Assembly: GCF_030247195.1 (NCBI RefSeq)
Contig: NC_080671.1
Coordinates: forward strand, 103,279,845 to 103,343,844
Direction: 5' to 3'
Length of the DNA: 64,000 nt
Origin: Topomyia yanbarensis
Lineage: Eukaryota; Arthropoda; Insecta; Diptera; Culicidae
Positions within the stretch are counted from its first letter, which is position 1; each line of letters opens with the position of its first letter. Shown here one piece after another: positions 1-11,659 of the stretch. The notes beneath the pieces were generated by a model, which was not told the DNA's origin, did not search any database, and worked only from the letters and a program-made list of their open reading frames with translations. The translations under genes and the position numbers were made by a program.

Positions 1-830
1 GGCCGCTTGCGTTTCCAACTAATTAAATGCTTATCCTGAAAATTTGAACCATTTCTTTTTCGTAAGATTGATTTGAATAGCACTTATTTATCCATATTTC
101 CTGAACGAAAATTCCGAACGAAATAATGCTCAAGCTATAAGGATGACTGGAAAGAGACTGCATTATAATCAACTGAATGACTTTTGTGCTATCGACATAG
201 CATAGCTTCACACTATTTACGTCAATGCAAATGAAAACTTTAAAAAATCTACCTTTCCCATTCACAAATCGCATTCTCCGCCTGTCGCTCTCTGTTTAAA
301 GGGCTTGAAAGCACATGTGACCTTGTCTTACTTCACTGTTCAATATTGAATTCCAAAACAAATTGAACGTTCCCGGTTCCTGACAACTAATTAAGATCCA
401 TCAATAAAGTAGAAACACCAGATAATCTTAAACGACGCCGCCAAGAAAAGAAAAAAAACGAAAACGAAAAGGTGAAAACAAAAAAGAATGAAAACAAACA
501 AAAAAGAAAGTTCAATGCATATTAATTTGTCATTTTTCGGGTGATGGGATTTTCAAAAACAATTCATAACTTTCTGATACAATAGTTGTCATATTCGTAC
601 AATCCGGTTTATTCATTTACTTTATTCTTAGTAGTCCATTTTTTCAGTTTCTTCATTTCATGGATTTCAAGAGTATTTTATACTATAGGATTATTTCTTG
701 GTATGGATATTTCCAAATAATCATTACGCACACCATTGCAACCTTCAGTGTTATTTTATTTCGTAAGAGAAGATTTGCAAGCGTTCTAGCGCTTTTGTTC
801 GCTTAAAACCTTAAAATCTACCAACAAAAT
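1..830. repeat. dispersed repeat copy shared with 55.93-56.26 kb
   Basis: Blocks near 45-170 and 375-455 match 55990-56110 and 56180-56265 in the same orientation. Shared words include AGAAACACCAGATAATCTTA and ATAAGGATG. The rest is AT-rich with an A-rich tract at about 440-510. No coding region was recognised. Confidence 0.55.
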
Positions 831-1446
831 TTTACATCCAGACGAGCATGAATGCAGCTGTCGTATGTTTTGTTTATTTTTATGACATTCGGCGTACTGA
901 CGTAAATCCAATTTATCTTCAAGTGTTCTACATAAACGTACCAATAGTAAAGTGTCATTATGAAATGAAGAGAAATTTGATTTCTAGGGAAAGTTGTTGG
1001 GTTGCCGGTTTTTCCCGTAATTCCCCTAACTAGAAGAAACAAAAGTATTTGTTTTTTATTCGTTCAGGTGCCCAAGACCGTCTCTAGGCGGCTTACTTAT
1101 TTTAAGGTTTTAATAAAAAAAACATTACTTACAGGAATTATCAACATTATTTTCTTTTTTCTCATCACAAATCCCACCTACAAAAGTTTTAAGTTTTTTC
1201 AATCCAAAAAAATTTGGTAACTAAAGGGGGGGGGGGGGGAGTGTAAGGGTTTCAGCATGAAAAAAACAAAGACATGATAAAGACAAAACTGATTGCGCCC
1301 AAAATACAAAACTATTACAACTTATACAATCAGCTCTCTAATCTTAATAAATTATATTTTCTCTTCTTGTATACGTATAAGATTGCTGTTAAATTTCCTA
1401 AGTTTCAATTAAAAAAATTCAATGTGTTATCTCCTAGTTTTAGGAT
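831..1446. other. unassigned AT-rich DNA with a poly-G run
   Basis: I see no gene here. A run of about 13 G lies near 1226-1239. Short open frames lack recognisable domains. Confidence 0.5.
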
Positions 1447-1450
1447 AACA

Positions 1451-1681
1451 CAATATCAATTCTTCAAAAGGGCTAATGAGATTTTTGTAAACAAACTTAT
1501 TTCGCTCATTATTCCGCTGTCGAGTTGAATTTCATGAAAGATTCACATGAATCAACATCTTTACCCTTGGTAGAATCAATTTCAAATGTCGTCTGTGTTG
1601 AAATTATAATAAATTAAGAGAAATCAGCAAAACAAAAGTTTGTTTACAAATCTTATTAGCCCTATTCAAATGTTGATATGG
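1451..1681. mobile_element. 231-bp MITE, copy 1, 4-bp TSD AACA
   Basis: The inverted ends are CAATATCAATTCTTCAAAAG on the left and CCATATCAACATTTGAATAG (complement of the right end), each followed by GGGCTAAT and a TTGTAAACAAACTT block. It is flanked by AACA at 1447-1450 and 1682-1685. A second copy of the same length lies at 52870-53100. Confidence 0.85.
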
Positions 1682-1685
1682 AACA

Positions 1686-2043
1686 AACATGTAAAACAAA
1701 GAATTTGGCACCGCTAAGCTAACGCAAACGTGCCTTACCAAATATATGAATTAAATTTAAAAAATAAACCAAGTACTTAATTCCCAGTGCGTTTTTGTTG
1801 CTGCAGAAATTCACCAAACATTCCATTTCTATCTATGTAGATATCTATATAACTAACTGGTCGAGAGACTCAACAAACAACAAGCACATCGGAAAATTTC
1901 TTTCTGGCTTAAAGCAGACAAAAATAAACAAGATGCGCGTGATTTGAACATTGGGTTTGCTACTTGTAAGTTTTGGTAAACTTGTTAATTGAATTGTTGT
2001 CATCGAATTAAGATGGAATTTCTCTGTTAACCCGAATAGAAAT
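1686..2043. other. no gene seen
   Basis: AT-rich spacer between the 231-bp MITE and the foldback element. Nothing recognised. Confidence 0.5.
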
Positions 2044-3689
2044 GTATCACGGTGTTTCTAAAACCGTTATTAACAAAAAAAATGATACAGTATCCAAGCA
2101 TCTTCTCAGTGAATTTCAAAATGATCCATCGAGGGATTCGAGAGAAATTGCAATTTGAAGTTTTATCACACGTTTCATAAGGCTACCAGCAAACACCCAC
2201 GGGTTTGGTCCTATCTCAACAAACAAAATTTTTTTTGTCTACTTATTTAGTGCATGGCATTCGAAAGATATAGTAATCAAGTATATCTCCTGCAAGTTTG
2301 AAAATATTTCATTGACGGAATCGAAATTTACAACGGTTTGGATGTGGTATGCGGTCATAGATGGGTTTTCTACCAGACTTCAAGCGTGAATCCATGTTTG
2401 TCCATTGACTATTTAGATCGTTTATACGTGTCGCGGTTTTTAAAGGAAAACCTTACCATTTAATTACATAAATATAATGTACAAAAGGTGTTATTTATAT
2501 GGCGCACTGAAAAAAAATATGAAAATAGGGTTGTCTACCAAACGTTAAATATAATGTGAAAACTAAAAAAATGAATAAAAGTTAGAATGTTTACTTCAAA
2601 TGACCATATCTCAATGGTTTGTTGACCGATTCTAATTATTTTTTTCATTATTGAACAGGTAAACGTTTCATTGTTAATTTACATTAAGAAGAATATAAAA
2701 CAGAGTCATCTACATCAATAAATAGGCCATATAGTTGATCTCAACTATATGTATTATCATTATTTAGTGAATATTTTTGTTTTAAAAATTGCTGCCTATC
2801 CATTTTTATATACTAGTTGATTGCAATTGCTGTATAAACATCTGAATGTCAAATTCTCATGGTAAGTTCAATTCGACAATAAAACTGACAATAGAGATAT
2901 GAGCAGATGAACTTGTACTAATAACATCCCCTTTGACCAGTTTTAACATCTGTCAACCCAACTAGCGATTGTACAAAATTTCCAACAAAAACCGTATCAT
3001 AACATAAATTGATCTGAATCAGCAAATACCTTCATATTTTTTTAAATTTATGGTTTTATTTTTCCATCATTTGTAGTTTGCGTTCGTTGCATTCAACTAA
3101 TATAGGTATAGGTATAGGTAATCGATTTGAATACAAAGATATTCACTAAATAGTGATGATACATATAATTGAGGATAATTATGTTGTCTATTGTTTGAAG
3201 TAGGCAACTCTATTTTATATTCTTCTTAATGAAAATTAACGATGAAACGTCTACTTGTTCAATAATGAAAAAAATAATTAGAATCGGTCAACAAACCATT
3301 GAGATATGGCCTTTTGAAGTAAACATTCCGACTTTTATCCATTTTTTTAATTTACACATTATATTTAACGTTTGGTAGACAACCCTATTTTCATATTTTT
3401 TCAGTGCACCATATAAATAACACCTTTTGTACATTGTATTTATGTAATTAAATGGTAAGGTTTTCCTTTTAAAACCGCGGCACAGTGGCGTAGTAAGAAA
3501 ATTTTTCGGGGGGGATATGATTTTTTTTTGTATAGATATGAAAAAAATGTTCAAAAACATTCTGAGCAGGAAAAAATGTTCAAAAACTAACTCAGGGAAC
3601 GGGTTTGGGTAGTCAAGGTAGGAAAGCGGCTGTTGGTATAGAATTAATGCTCTTCCCCTACGAGGACAATCTGGGCGGCAAACTTCAGA

Positions 3690-6310
3690 CTGTCTAATTT
3701 ACTGAGCCCTTCAGTTCCCTTGTGCCATTCAGTACCACTTCCTCGCTGAGCTTTCGACTGCTTCGCGAACTACTCGGTCTAGTCCCCGACGATAGATCTA
3801 GCCTACTCCAACGAAAAGTTCCCCGGCGAGAGAAGTTCGAGCCAACCAGCCAGGTGCTGTCAGTTCGGCGATTCCGGTAGAGTAGGGCATCCGGTTTGCT
3901 GGAGCCCCGGCGCGACTGGTGGTGTATCGTCGCGGTCTCGTTCCCGGCGATGAATCTGACTGTAAGCTGACGGACAGGTCCCAGACGAAAGAAGTTCTCC
4001 CGATACCGATTCTTATTTGGTTTCAGTACTACAACTTCTTGAGCCCTTTGGCTCCGTAACCGGTGCCATTTAGCACCGCAAGCAGGAGCCCCATATCGCA
4101 GTATCGATGACGAAACACTAGATAATGACCCGACATTTCGCATGTGTAATCAACGTGGTTGTTTAAGCTCAATCAGTCGTCGATTATCACTCCCAATTAT
4201 TTCAGTGTACGTTTCGATGCATTCACCTGCCCTTCGATGGTGATCTGTATCCGCTGAATCGCTTTGCAGTTGCTGTCCAACAACAAATCCGTCTTGTAGA
4301 AGTCTATTTGTAGCTTGGCCCGTTCATCCAGCTCTCGATCGCATCGATTGTCTCCGTCACCGACACCTCCAATTCTTCAAGTGTCTCACCGTTAGTGACA
4401 CATCGTCCACGAAACCAACGATTTTCACTTTCCTGGGCAGCCGCAGTGTTAAGACCCCACACTGATAGAATATATTCGTAAATCGCTAGGAATTAATTTC
4501 GTACAAACAACTTTCATAAAATATACGAATTTTTCGTACATATGATGAATCGTTCGTAGTTCTATCGAAACATTTTTATTTTTTATTACGAGTTTTTCGT
4601 GAAAACCACGAAATGACTTTCGTTAGCTTATTACGAAACAGCTTCATTCAGCAAACGAGTCGTTCGCTGTTATATACGAATATCTTTATAATATTTACGA
4701 GCACTATTCGTCAAACTGTCCACGTCAAAAGAGCAATATGAAGCAATTGTTGCTATACGTCAGATAATTGTTATTGTCTGACTATTTAGTAGTCGTATCC
4801 GTGTCCGCCGGTTGCAGGAAGATTTCCTGAACCTCTTTCGCTTCCAGTTGATTCAGAATCTGGAGCAGTACAGAATCAGTTCAGCCGTCGCGAACTGATC
4901 GTTGATTTTGTATGAATAATTTTGAGTTTTTCTCTGCCGGAGCAATATCGGTGCTGTCAAACATCGATCCTAAAAGATCGACTGAAAACAAAAGGAGGCT
5001 AATAAATACTAAAACTTTTCTAAGATAAACGAAAAGATTTCGTGCGACCAACGAAATCGTTCGTAATATACACAAACGTTTATTAAAATAAGCAAAACAT
5101 TTCATTTCATTCACGAAAAATAATGTCGGTATCAACGATAACATTCGTGCAGTGTACATTAAATGTGTAAAATTTACGAAAGCTTTCGTTCACCATACGG
5201 CCATTCTTGTTCATGAAATGAACGAAACTTACTATTTACAATGCACGAAAATACTTCGTTGCAGAAAACGACGAATGAATTCGAGCATTGCATGATCGAT
5301 TTAATAATATTTACGAATTTATATTATCAGTGCATCGTACATCCCATTCCAAAGTGTTGGACAGAGAAAGGAGCCCTGAGTAACGCCCGCTGCGACTCGC
5401 ATTGCCTATTGCCCTTTTGTTCGTCTGGTACAGCAGTGCTCTACTCTGGAAGTAGCTCTTCAGGATCTGGCTCATTCTTTTATGCCACGCTGCGGCATTG
5501 GTCTATTCGGGGCTGGATGGCCCGGTGACTTCCCTGACTTTGGCAGCAACATCAGTTTCTGCACCTTCCTCATTTCAGGGATTACCATTGTCTAATGACC
5601 GGGGGTTTTCTTTGATTTTTGTCACATCGACGCGTCTTTGAGCTCGTCGTTAGTCACTTGCCACTCGACTGTGTTACCTTCTTCTTCTTCACCGTACGGT
5701 GTCGGTGACCAGGTAGTTGAATTGTGATTCGGGAAGAGACCCTCAACGATTATCTTTAGGGCATATTTCAGCTGGTGTCGACGGACCCTCGTCTTCATCA
5801 TGACGCGTACGCGTCCCCCAGGGATTGGCGTTTATTTCTCAGCACACCTACTTATGGCAATTGGCTTGCTCTAAGCTTGATCTCCCGTTTTAAAGAGTCC
5901 CTACCTTCTAGATACGTCGCTTGCGCTCCTTTCTCACTCTCCGATCTTGCGCTCTGAGCCCGCCTTCTGGCTCTAAGATAAGCAGCGTATAGCGTACTGA
6001 GTTACTCATTTAAGCAGTAAGTTGCACGCCGTCTACTGCATGGCCCTAGTTTTCGTGACATTGTAACGTCACAAACCGTCACAATCCTTCTTGTTAGATC
6101 AGCCGTATCAACGTACTTGATTCCGTTGTTCGCCGAAGTAACTCAACAAAGAAGTTTTCGTTAAAGGCTTTCGTCTTTCCGTTTAGCTTGCCGCCTGTCC
6201 TTCTTCGTGCTGCAGCAGGGTTCCATTTGCCGATGCGGTAGCGAATCGCCTGGTGGTCTCTATGGGGATACTTCTCGCACACTCTCCAGTCCATGTTCGC
6301 CGTCAGTCAA
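3690..6310 (-). pseudogene. R1-like non-LTR retrotransposon fragment (endonuclease end plus RT), interrupted
   Basis: On the minus strand this shows the end of an AP endonuclease domain (WRVCEKY..DHQAIRYRI, about 6290-6230). Next come a linker with GNTVEWQVTNDELKDA, RT blocks (a KSGKSPGHPAPNRP-like region at 5580-5480, then PTLWNGMYD), and after an insertion the catalytic GFVDDVSL block (near 4410). It continues through SSILRYGAPA (near 4110) to 3690. Frames shift repeatedly and stops are frequent, so it is dead. The R1/Jockey-group assignment comes from these motifs. Confidence 0.75.
4460..5332. mobile_element. 873-bp CACT-ended element splitting the RT domain, TSD CA
   Basis: The termini CACTGATAGAATATATTCGT and, complemented, CACTGATAATATAAATTCGT are flanked by CA (4458-4459, 5333-5334). 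Removing the element joins the R1-like RT frame between the LWNGMYD and RLPRKVKIV blocks, which proves insertion. The interior holds about two dozen ACGAA/TTCGT words and no transposase. Confidence 0.82.
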
Positions 6311-6871
6311 GGACTACAGAATGTGGTGAAATTTCTCTCGGTACCGATATCCGTTTCGTGAACCATGCACCTAGCTCCTCGCTTCGCCGCGATCTACTCA
6401 TTATAGTCCTCGGCGGTTGAGCTAGCCTCCACAACGCTACTACGCCACTGTGCGGCACGTATAAACGATATAAAAAGTCAATGGACAAACATGGATTCAC
6501 GCTTGAAGTCTGGTAGAAAACCCATCTATGACCGCATACCACATCCAAACCGTTATAAATTTCGATTCCGTCAATGAAATATTTTCAAACTTGCAGGAGA
6601 TATACTTGATTACTATATCTTTCGAATGCCATGCACTAAATAAGTAGACAAAAAAATTTTTGTTTGTAGAGATAGGACCAAACCCGTGGGTGTTTGCTGG
6701 TAGCCTTATGAAACGTGTCATAAAACTTAAAATTGCAATTTCTCTCGAATCCCTCGATGGATCATTTTGAAATTCACTGAGAAGATGCTTGGATACTGTA
6801 TCTTTCGAATGCCGTATGACAAAGTTATGGTCATTTTTTTGTTAATAACGGTTTTAGGAACACCCTGGTAT

Positions 6872-7970
6872 AGTAACGAATCTATAATTTTACAATAATT
6901 TTCAGTGAAGTCGAAAGTTAGACAATATGAAAATAATTTTTAACGTTACTATAGGAAATTGTAATGTGGAATCGACTTTCGTGGTAAAAGGGCGATGAGA
7001 AAGGTGAAACAAATCTGTTTTTTTTTCTCTCGAAAACAGTGACATACAATCTCGTTTCTTTTTACTTTTCAATGGGGATTTGAAAACGCCCAAAGAAGTG
7101 AATCTGCTTTGAAGATCTCTTTGCATCCATTATTTAACCACATTTGCGCGTGACATGCACAAAACCTATAACTAAATTAGGTACGAAACATACGTTTTGA
7201 CTTCGTCTCACTAACTTAGTACCAGGACTAAGCTCGCACTATTCTATTCTAACCCTTACACAGCCAGTATTGAAAAGCATCCTGGAAAACACTGCAGTTA
7301 TTCTGTAGTGTTTTTCTTGTCAATATTAATAATGTCGCAAATATTAAAACGGACAGGCCTACTGTGCAGAGTTGGGTTTGAAGATGTTTCAAAAATAGAC
7401 GGCAATAAAATTATTCATTTAATGAATAATTTAATTAACGGATTGTTTTGAATCTTAAAGGAGGAAGAAACGAGGACAACCGTACCGACCGTTTCAGTTT
7501 GAAGGGGATATGTATAATAAATCGTTGGGAGTGACTTTGCTAAGAAGGTTAATGTCACTCCTTTGGTCCTTTGGGATGGGACAGAGGTATTTACACCTTG
7601 CCCTGGCTAATAAGCCTAGGTTATAGCGCCTTTACTCGCTCTTTAGTACCAGGACTAAGCTCGCACTGGAATTTATTTATTCTTATTTTTCATCTGACCT
7701 GTGTTGGTCTACATGAAGTGTTTCTAGAATGGGAAAAGCCCATTTCAGGATATACTTCAGAAGTAATCCTCAAATGGGCGTAAAAACCCATCACCTTTTC
7801 AAATTTTTCACACCTGATTACAATGATTTTACACTACAATTAAACATAATCTCATAGTACACAGTATTGCAAGAACAAACATTACAAATATTACAAAAAT
7901 GGAATCATAAAATCTAAGTCAACTTTCTTAGTCTATTTTTGAAAACATCACGATACAGAAAAGTCAAAAT
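6872..7970. repeat. repeat-bearing spacer, no gene
   Basis: The word ACCAGGACTAAGCTCGCACT occurs at about 7221-7240 and again at about 7649-7668. A related form occurs near 62.39 kb. The sequence between is AT-rich. No coding exon was recognised. Confidence 0.5.
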
Positions 7971-8629
7971 GGTCTTAAACACTATTAATTACATTACACA
8001 TCGCCCTAATGGGTTCGTTCTGACCGTACTCTGTGCGCTGAAATTCCAGTCTTAAGAAGTTATGCGATCTGAGATTTCTCGGGGGTACATTGATATTTAT
8101 TTGTGAGAGAATATCTGGAGCATCTATTTGACCAGTTAATATCTTCCCAACAAATACTGCTCTAAATGTGTTCCGCCTTTTCGCTAGGGTTTCCATATCG
8201 AGCAAACGGCAGCGATCGATGTACGGCGGTAGTTCTGTTGGGTTACGCCACGGCAGAGTTCTAAGAGCAAAACGGAGGAATCCTGCCTGCACAACTTCTG
8301 TTCGGTTGATCCAAATACTCGTATAAGGACACCAAATGGGTGCTGAAGCATGTTCAATATAGACATTCCGTCCAATAAGGCAATATTCGCTCTCGAAAAG
8401 ATATATTCAGAAGGATCTGGAAAGACATAACCGGAGGGGGTACTCTTCCAAAGAAGTCCTGGCTGATTATAGTCACCAAACAGTAGATGAGCCTTGTTGG
8501 GTTGAATGGAAGTTGCGATGTCAAGTGATGAGTCTAAGTGCTTCTGAATAATATCTATATCACTTGCGGAATCGGGGAGAATGTATACTACGCCCACACA
8601 AATATTATAGCGTTTTCGTTTTTTCTTGG

Positions 8630-9575
8630 TGCTACACCGGTGTAGTGCAAAGAAAGAGATAGACTGATTACACCCAAGTTTGAATGAGTATAGCACCGAC
8701 TACACCGGTGCACAGTGGAAGAAATCCAACCAAAAAGGCAATTAATTGGAAGCCGCTGAAAAAGTATCACAATATACACACCAAAAGTTGCGAAATTTTT
8801 TAGGCAATAAAATGCAATCAAATTTGTTCACCGCACGCAACTATGACCGGAGATATGGGGCTTTAAAGATCCGGAATATTACCGGTTTTCTGCAAATCTG
8901 AGGCCTAACTCGGAAGCCGCTGTAAAAGTACAAATAATTATATCCTTAAAGTTGTGGAAAACTCCAGCGATCAAAATGCAATCAACTTTGTTCACCGCAC
9001 GCACTTGTGACCGGAGATATGGGGCTTTGAAAATCCGGAACATTACCGGTATTCATCAAATCTGAGGCCTAAAACAGAAGCCGATGAAAAAGTTCAAAGA
9101 ATTGTACCCTTAAAGTTGCGGAAAGCTCTAGCGATCAAAATGCAATCAGATTTATTCAATTTGTAATTCTTTGAACTTTTTCAGCGGCTTCTGAATTAGG
9201 CCTGAGATTTGATGAATACCGGTAATGTTCCGGATCTTCAAAGCCTCATATCTCCGGTCACAAGTGCGTGCGGTGAACAAATTTGATTACATCTTGATCG
9301 CTAGAGCTTTCCGCAACTTTGAGAGTATAATTCTTTGAACTTTTTCAGCGGCTTCTGAATTAGGTCTCAGATTTGATGAATACCGGTAATGTTCCGGATT
9401 TTCAAAGCCCCATATCTCCGGTCGCAAGTGCGTGCGGTGAACAAATTTGATTGCATTTTATTTCCCAAAAAATTCTGCAACTTTTGGTGTATATATTGTC
9501 ATACTTTTTCAGCGGCTTCCAATTAATTGCCTTTTTTGTCGAATTTCTTCCACTGTGCGGTGTAGTGCACTGTCA
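8630..9575. repeat. small CACTACACCG-ended palindromic repeat split by the 847-bp element
   Basis: CTACACCGGTGTAGTGC occurs near 8632-8648 and, interrupted, across 8700-8710/9558-9568. The bit between (AGAGATAGACTGATTACACC) looks like a short palindromic MITE. The LINE endonuclease frame is interrupted by this as well. Confidence 0.55.
8711..9557. mobile_element. palindromic element (847 bp) with inverted 180-bp subrepeats, inside the LINE endonuclease
   Basis: The termini CACAGTGGAAGAAAT are inverted, followed by AAGGCAATTAATTGGAAGCC on both sides. The arms contain a unit of about 180 bp (CACCGCACGC, GACCGGAGATATGGGGC, CATTACCGG, GAAGCCG) at least twice in each orientation. CGGTG abuts both ends (8706-8710, 9558-9562), a possible 5-bp TSD, although the site itself is palindromic. 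Confidence 0.8.
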
Positions 9576-9770
9576 AAAACGAAAATGCCATTAGTATCGC
9601 GCCCGCGAATATCTACCCATAGTTGTTCGAGATAGTTATTATGGCTTAGTCCTGTCATTAAGTTAGTGTACTCACCAGTGGCCATCGTTTCCGTTTCTTC
9701 AAATTTTTGATCGTCGCTAAAATATAGGAATGAAAACGCGTATTGATTACTCGGTAGGAGTTTAAACGGG

Positions 9771-10150
9771 AATGAATGTTTTATTGACTGTTATTATTGG
9801 ATTCACTAAAGAATGGCTTGCTAATTTCCTCTAGACTACTGAGATCCTGTGCCCATGTGACCAAGCTATTTTCTCTGTCAAAGCGGTGAGCAAGGAGTTT
9901 TTATTCTCAGGTGATACGATCCTCAAAAACGCCGATCAGCCATGTTGGTTTTAGAAATGACAGCTAACAACATTGTTTACTAGCTCTCTCCATATGTTTG
10001 CTTGGATTTCAGTGGGTATACAAAGTTGTTCGCTGTCATTTTTCTTCCCCGCAGTCTGCTGCACGCTTACCTCACTCCTCACCTAGTTACTGCCAAAGAC
10101 GAATCACCTTAGAATTCTAAGCACCTTGGAGGTGAGGTTAAACATTTTCA
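9771..10150. other. no gene seen
   Basis: Mixed-composition DNA without recognisable repeats or exons. Confidence 0.45.
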
Positions 10151-10154
10151 TGTA

Positions 10155-10530
10155 CACTCAGGCAAAAAATACAGCGAATTTCATAGGAATATCGTATAAT
10201 TTTTAACCACAAGTAGCACGTATGTAAATCATAAGATTATCTTATGAAACGGCATTTATTTGGTCAAATCGATTTGCTATGATTTCATGTTCCATAAGGC
10301 ATCTTTGAATTATCATAAGACAATATTATACATTTCTCTTATGTTCATGAGAATCATAAGATGCGCGTATGAAATTCGAACGACTGGCCTATGCAATAAC
10401 TTATAAAATGTTAAGGTAATCATATAAGTCGTATGTTTTTCATATTAATTTTATGAAAACATAGTTTTGTTACTTTTTTAGTCATCATAAGATGAATCTT
10501 ATGAATTTCGCTATGCGTTTTGCCTTAGTG
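10155..10530. mobile_element. 376-bp CACT-ended MITE with CATAAG word array
   Basis: The inverted ends CACTCAGGCAAAAAATACAG and, complemented, CACTAAGGCAAAACGCATAG are flanked by TA. The interior has at least eight CATAAG/CTTATG words. No coding capacity. Confidence 0.8.
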
Positions 10531-11128
10531 TAAGATTGTTCATAGATAAATAGGGGTGATTTATGACAATTCCTATTTGTGCTTTATAGAAAATCATAAA
10601 TTGTTGGGCCCTACTTTTAAAGACAACAGGAATGCAAATAAATAAGTCGATGAAAATTACTGATTTATTGTTATGCTATAGATTCAAATATTGGTTTTGT
10701 TTTATTCTTCTGGGTCTGTCTGCGATTCTTCAAATTCATAAACTTTTGTGATACAACCCATCTCAGAGTTTAGCTAGGGTTACCAAATGGACTGAGAGCA
10801 AATTAAGGACATCCCTACCAAATCTATTCGGAATTGGAGCCTGAATTAGTTGTCACTTGAGCCAGAATTCTGAAAAAGTCGGGACTCTGGATTATTTTCC
10901 AGCAGTTGAACTGGAACATTGAATCTTGATCGAGGCCAATTGGAATGGTGTAGAGCCAATATTGAACGAAGATAACCACTTTGGCCAAACCTCATATCGA
11001 ATTATCCAACAAATTTTGGTTACTTCTGAGTAAAAGAACTTTTGGTTGGAATGAGTCGCAGAGTATGCATTAACGAAAACAATCGCTGGAAGTATTTGAA
11101 ATTGACAATTGAAATTGATTCTCTTTAG
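10531..11128. other. no gene seen
   Basis: AT-rich spacer without recognised features. Confidence 0.45.
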
Positions 11129-11130
11129 TA

Positions 11131-11656
11131 CAGGGTGATTCATTATGACGTTTTTCTGATCTCGCAAAAATTGAAAAATGGAGTAATTCGCGAAATGTTT
11201 ATTTGACAATCGAAAGAATATTTTTTGCCATTTATTGTTTGAAAACAATTTCTTTTAAATGTTAACAATGTTGGCACTTGATTACCCATTTGGCTGGTCC
11301 AATTTTTGATGACGGATTTGAGTATTTCAAGTGGTATCTGGCTAATTAGTCGAGTAATGTTGGTTTCTAATGCTTGGGAATGTCATCGCCGCTATGTTTT
11401 CTCCAATGCGTGCTGGACGTCATCTAATAACGAGAACTGCAACTTTTACTCTTTGATTGTATGGCGAATAGTGTAGTCAGTTGGCCGATTATGTCGACCA
11501 TATCATGGTCGGAGAACATGAACACATTTCTCACAGATCGCTGATTTTCGATAGTTGAATAATTTGAAAATGGTGAGCATACTGTGGCGGCAAACAATAC
11601 TAAACTACAATAACATGACATGCCCTGTTAAAAAAACATCATGTTGAACCACCCTG
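11131..11656. mobile_element. 526-bp mariner-like deletion derivative, TA TSD
   Basis: The termini CAGGGTGATTCATTATGACG and, complemented, CAGGGTGGTTCAACATGATG are both followed by TTTTT and flanked by TA. The size and ends fit a non-autonomous Tc1/mariner-type element. The transposase is absent. Confidence 0.75.
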
Positions 11657-11659
11657 TAT

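Larger units (their letters stand above)
3481..6452. mobile_element. CACTA-like element (2972 bp) inserted in the foldback
   Basis: Perfect 15-bp inverted termini (CACAGTGGCGTAGTA) are flanked by CGG on both sides (3478-3480, 6453-6455). The uninterrupted target is visible in the opposite arm (near 2440) and at 43.78 kb, which confirms a 3-bp duplication. Terminal CACAG and a 3-bp TSD fit the CACTA/EnSpm group. The interior is mainly an R1-like LINE remnant, so the true relationship to a transposase is unknown. Confidence 0.75.
2048..6867. mobile_element. foldback element with about 0.8-kb inverted arms, split by a CACTA-like insertion
   Basis: The left arm (2048 to about 2860) is the inverted copy of the right arm (about 3050-3480 plus 6453-6867). 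The termini are CACGGTGTTTCTAAAACCG and, complemented, CAGGGTGTTCCTAAAACCG. GTAT flanks both sides (2044-2047, 6868-6871), a likely 4-bp target duplication. The uninterrupted element would be about 1.85 kb. A third, solo arm lies at about 43390-44205. It has no transposase. Confidence 0.82.
7975..9770 (-). pseudogene. internally deleted non-LTR retrotransposon (endonuclease plus RT C-terminus)
   Basis: From the 5' side on the minus strand there is an endonuclease start (QYAFSFLYFSDDQKFEE, about 9745-9700, through YLEQLWVDIRGRD near 9610). It resumes after an insertion with VGVVYI and HLLFGDYNQPGLLW (about 8500-8450). It then jumps directly at about 8300-8340 to the C-terminal end typical of Jockey/CR1-group LINEs (RFALRTLPWRNP, RCRLLDMETL, NINVPPRNLR) ending near 7980. 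The whole catalytic RT is missing. GDYN is the endonuclease catalytic block. Confidence 0.78.

Noticed and set aside
3694..4143. 149-codon basic protein as an independent gene
   Set aside because: It overlaps the C-terminal part of an R1-like RT (SSILRYGAPA block), then drifts out of frame. Part of a dead LINE.
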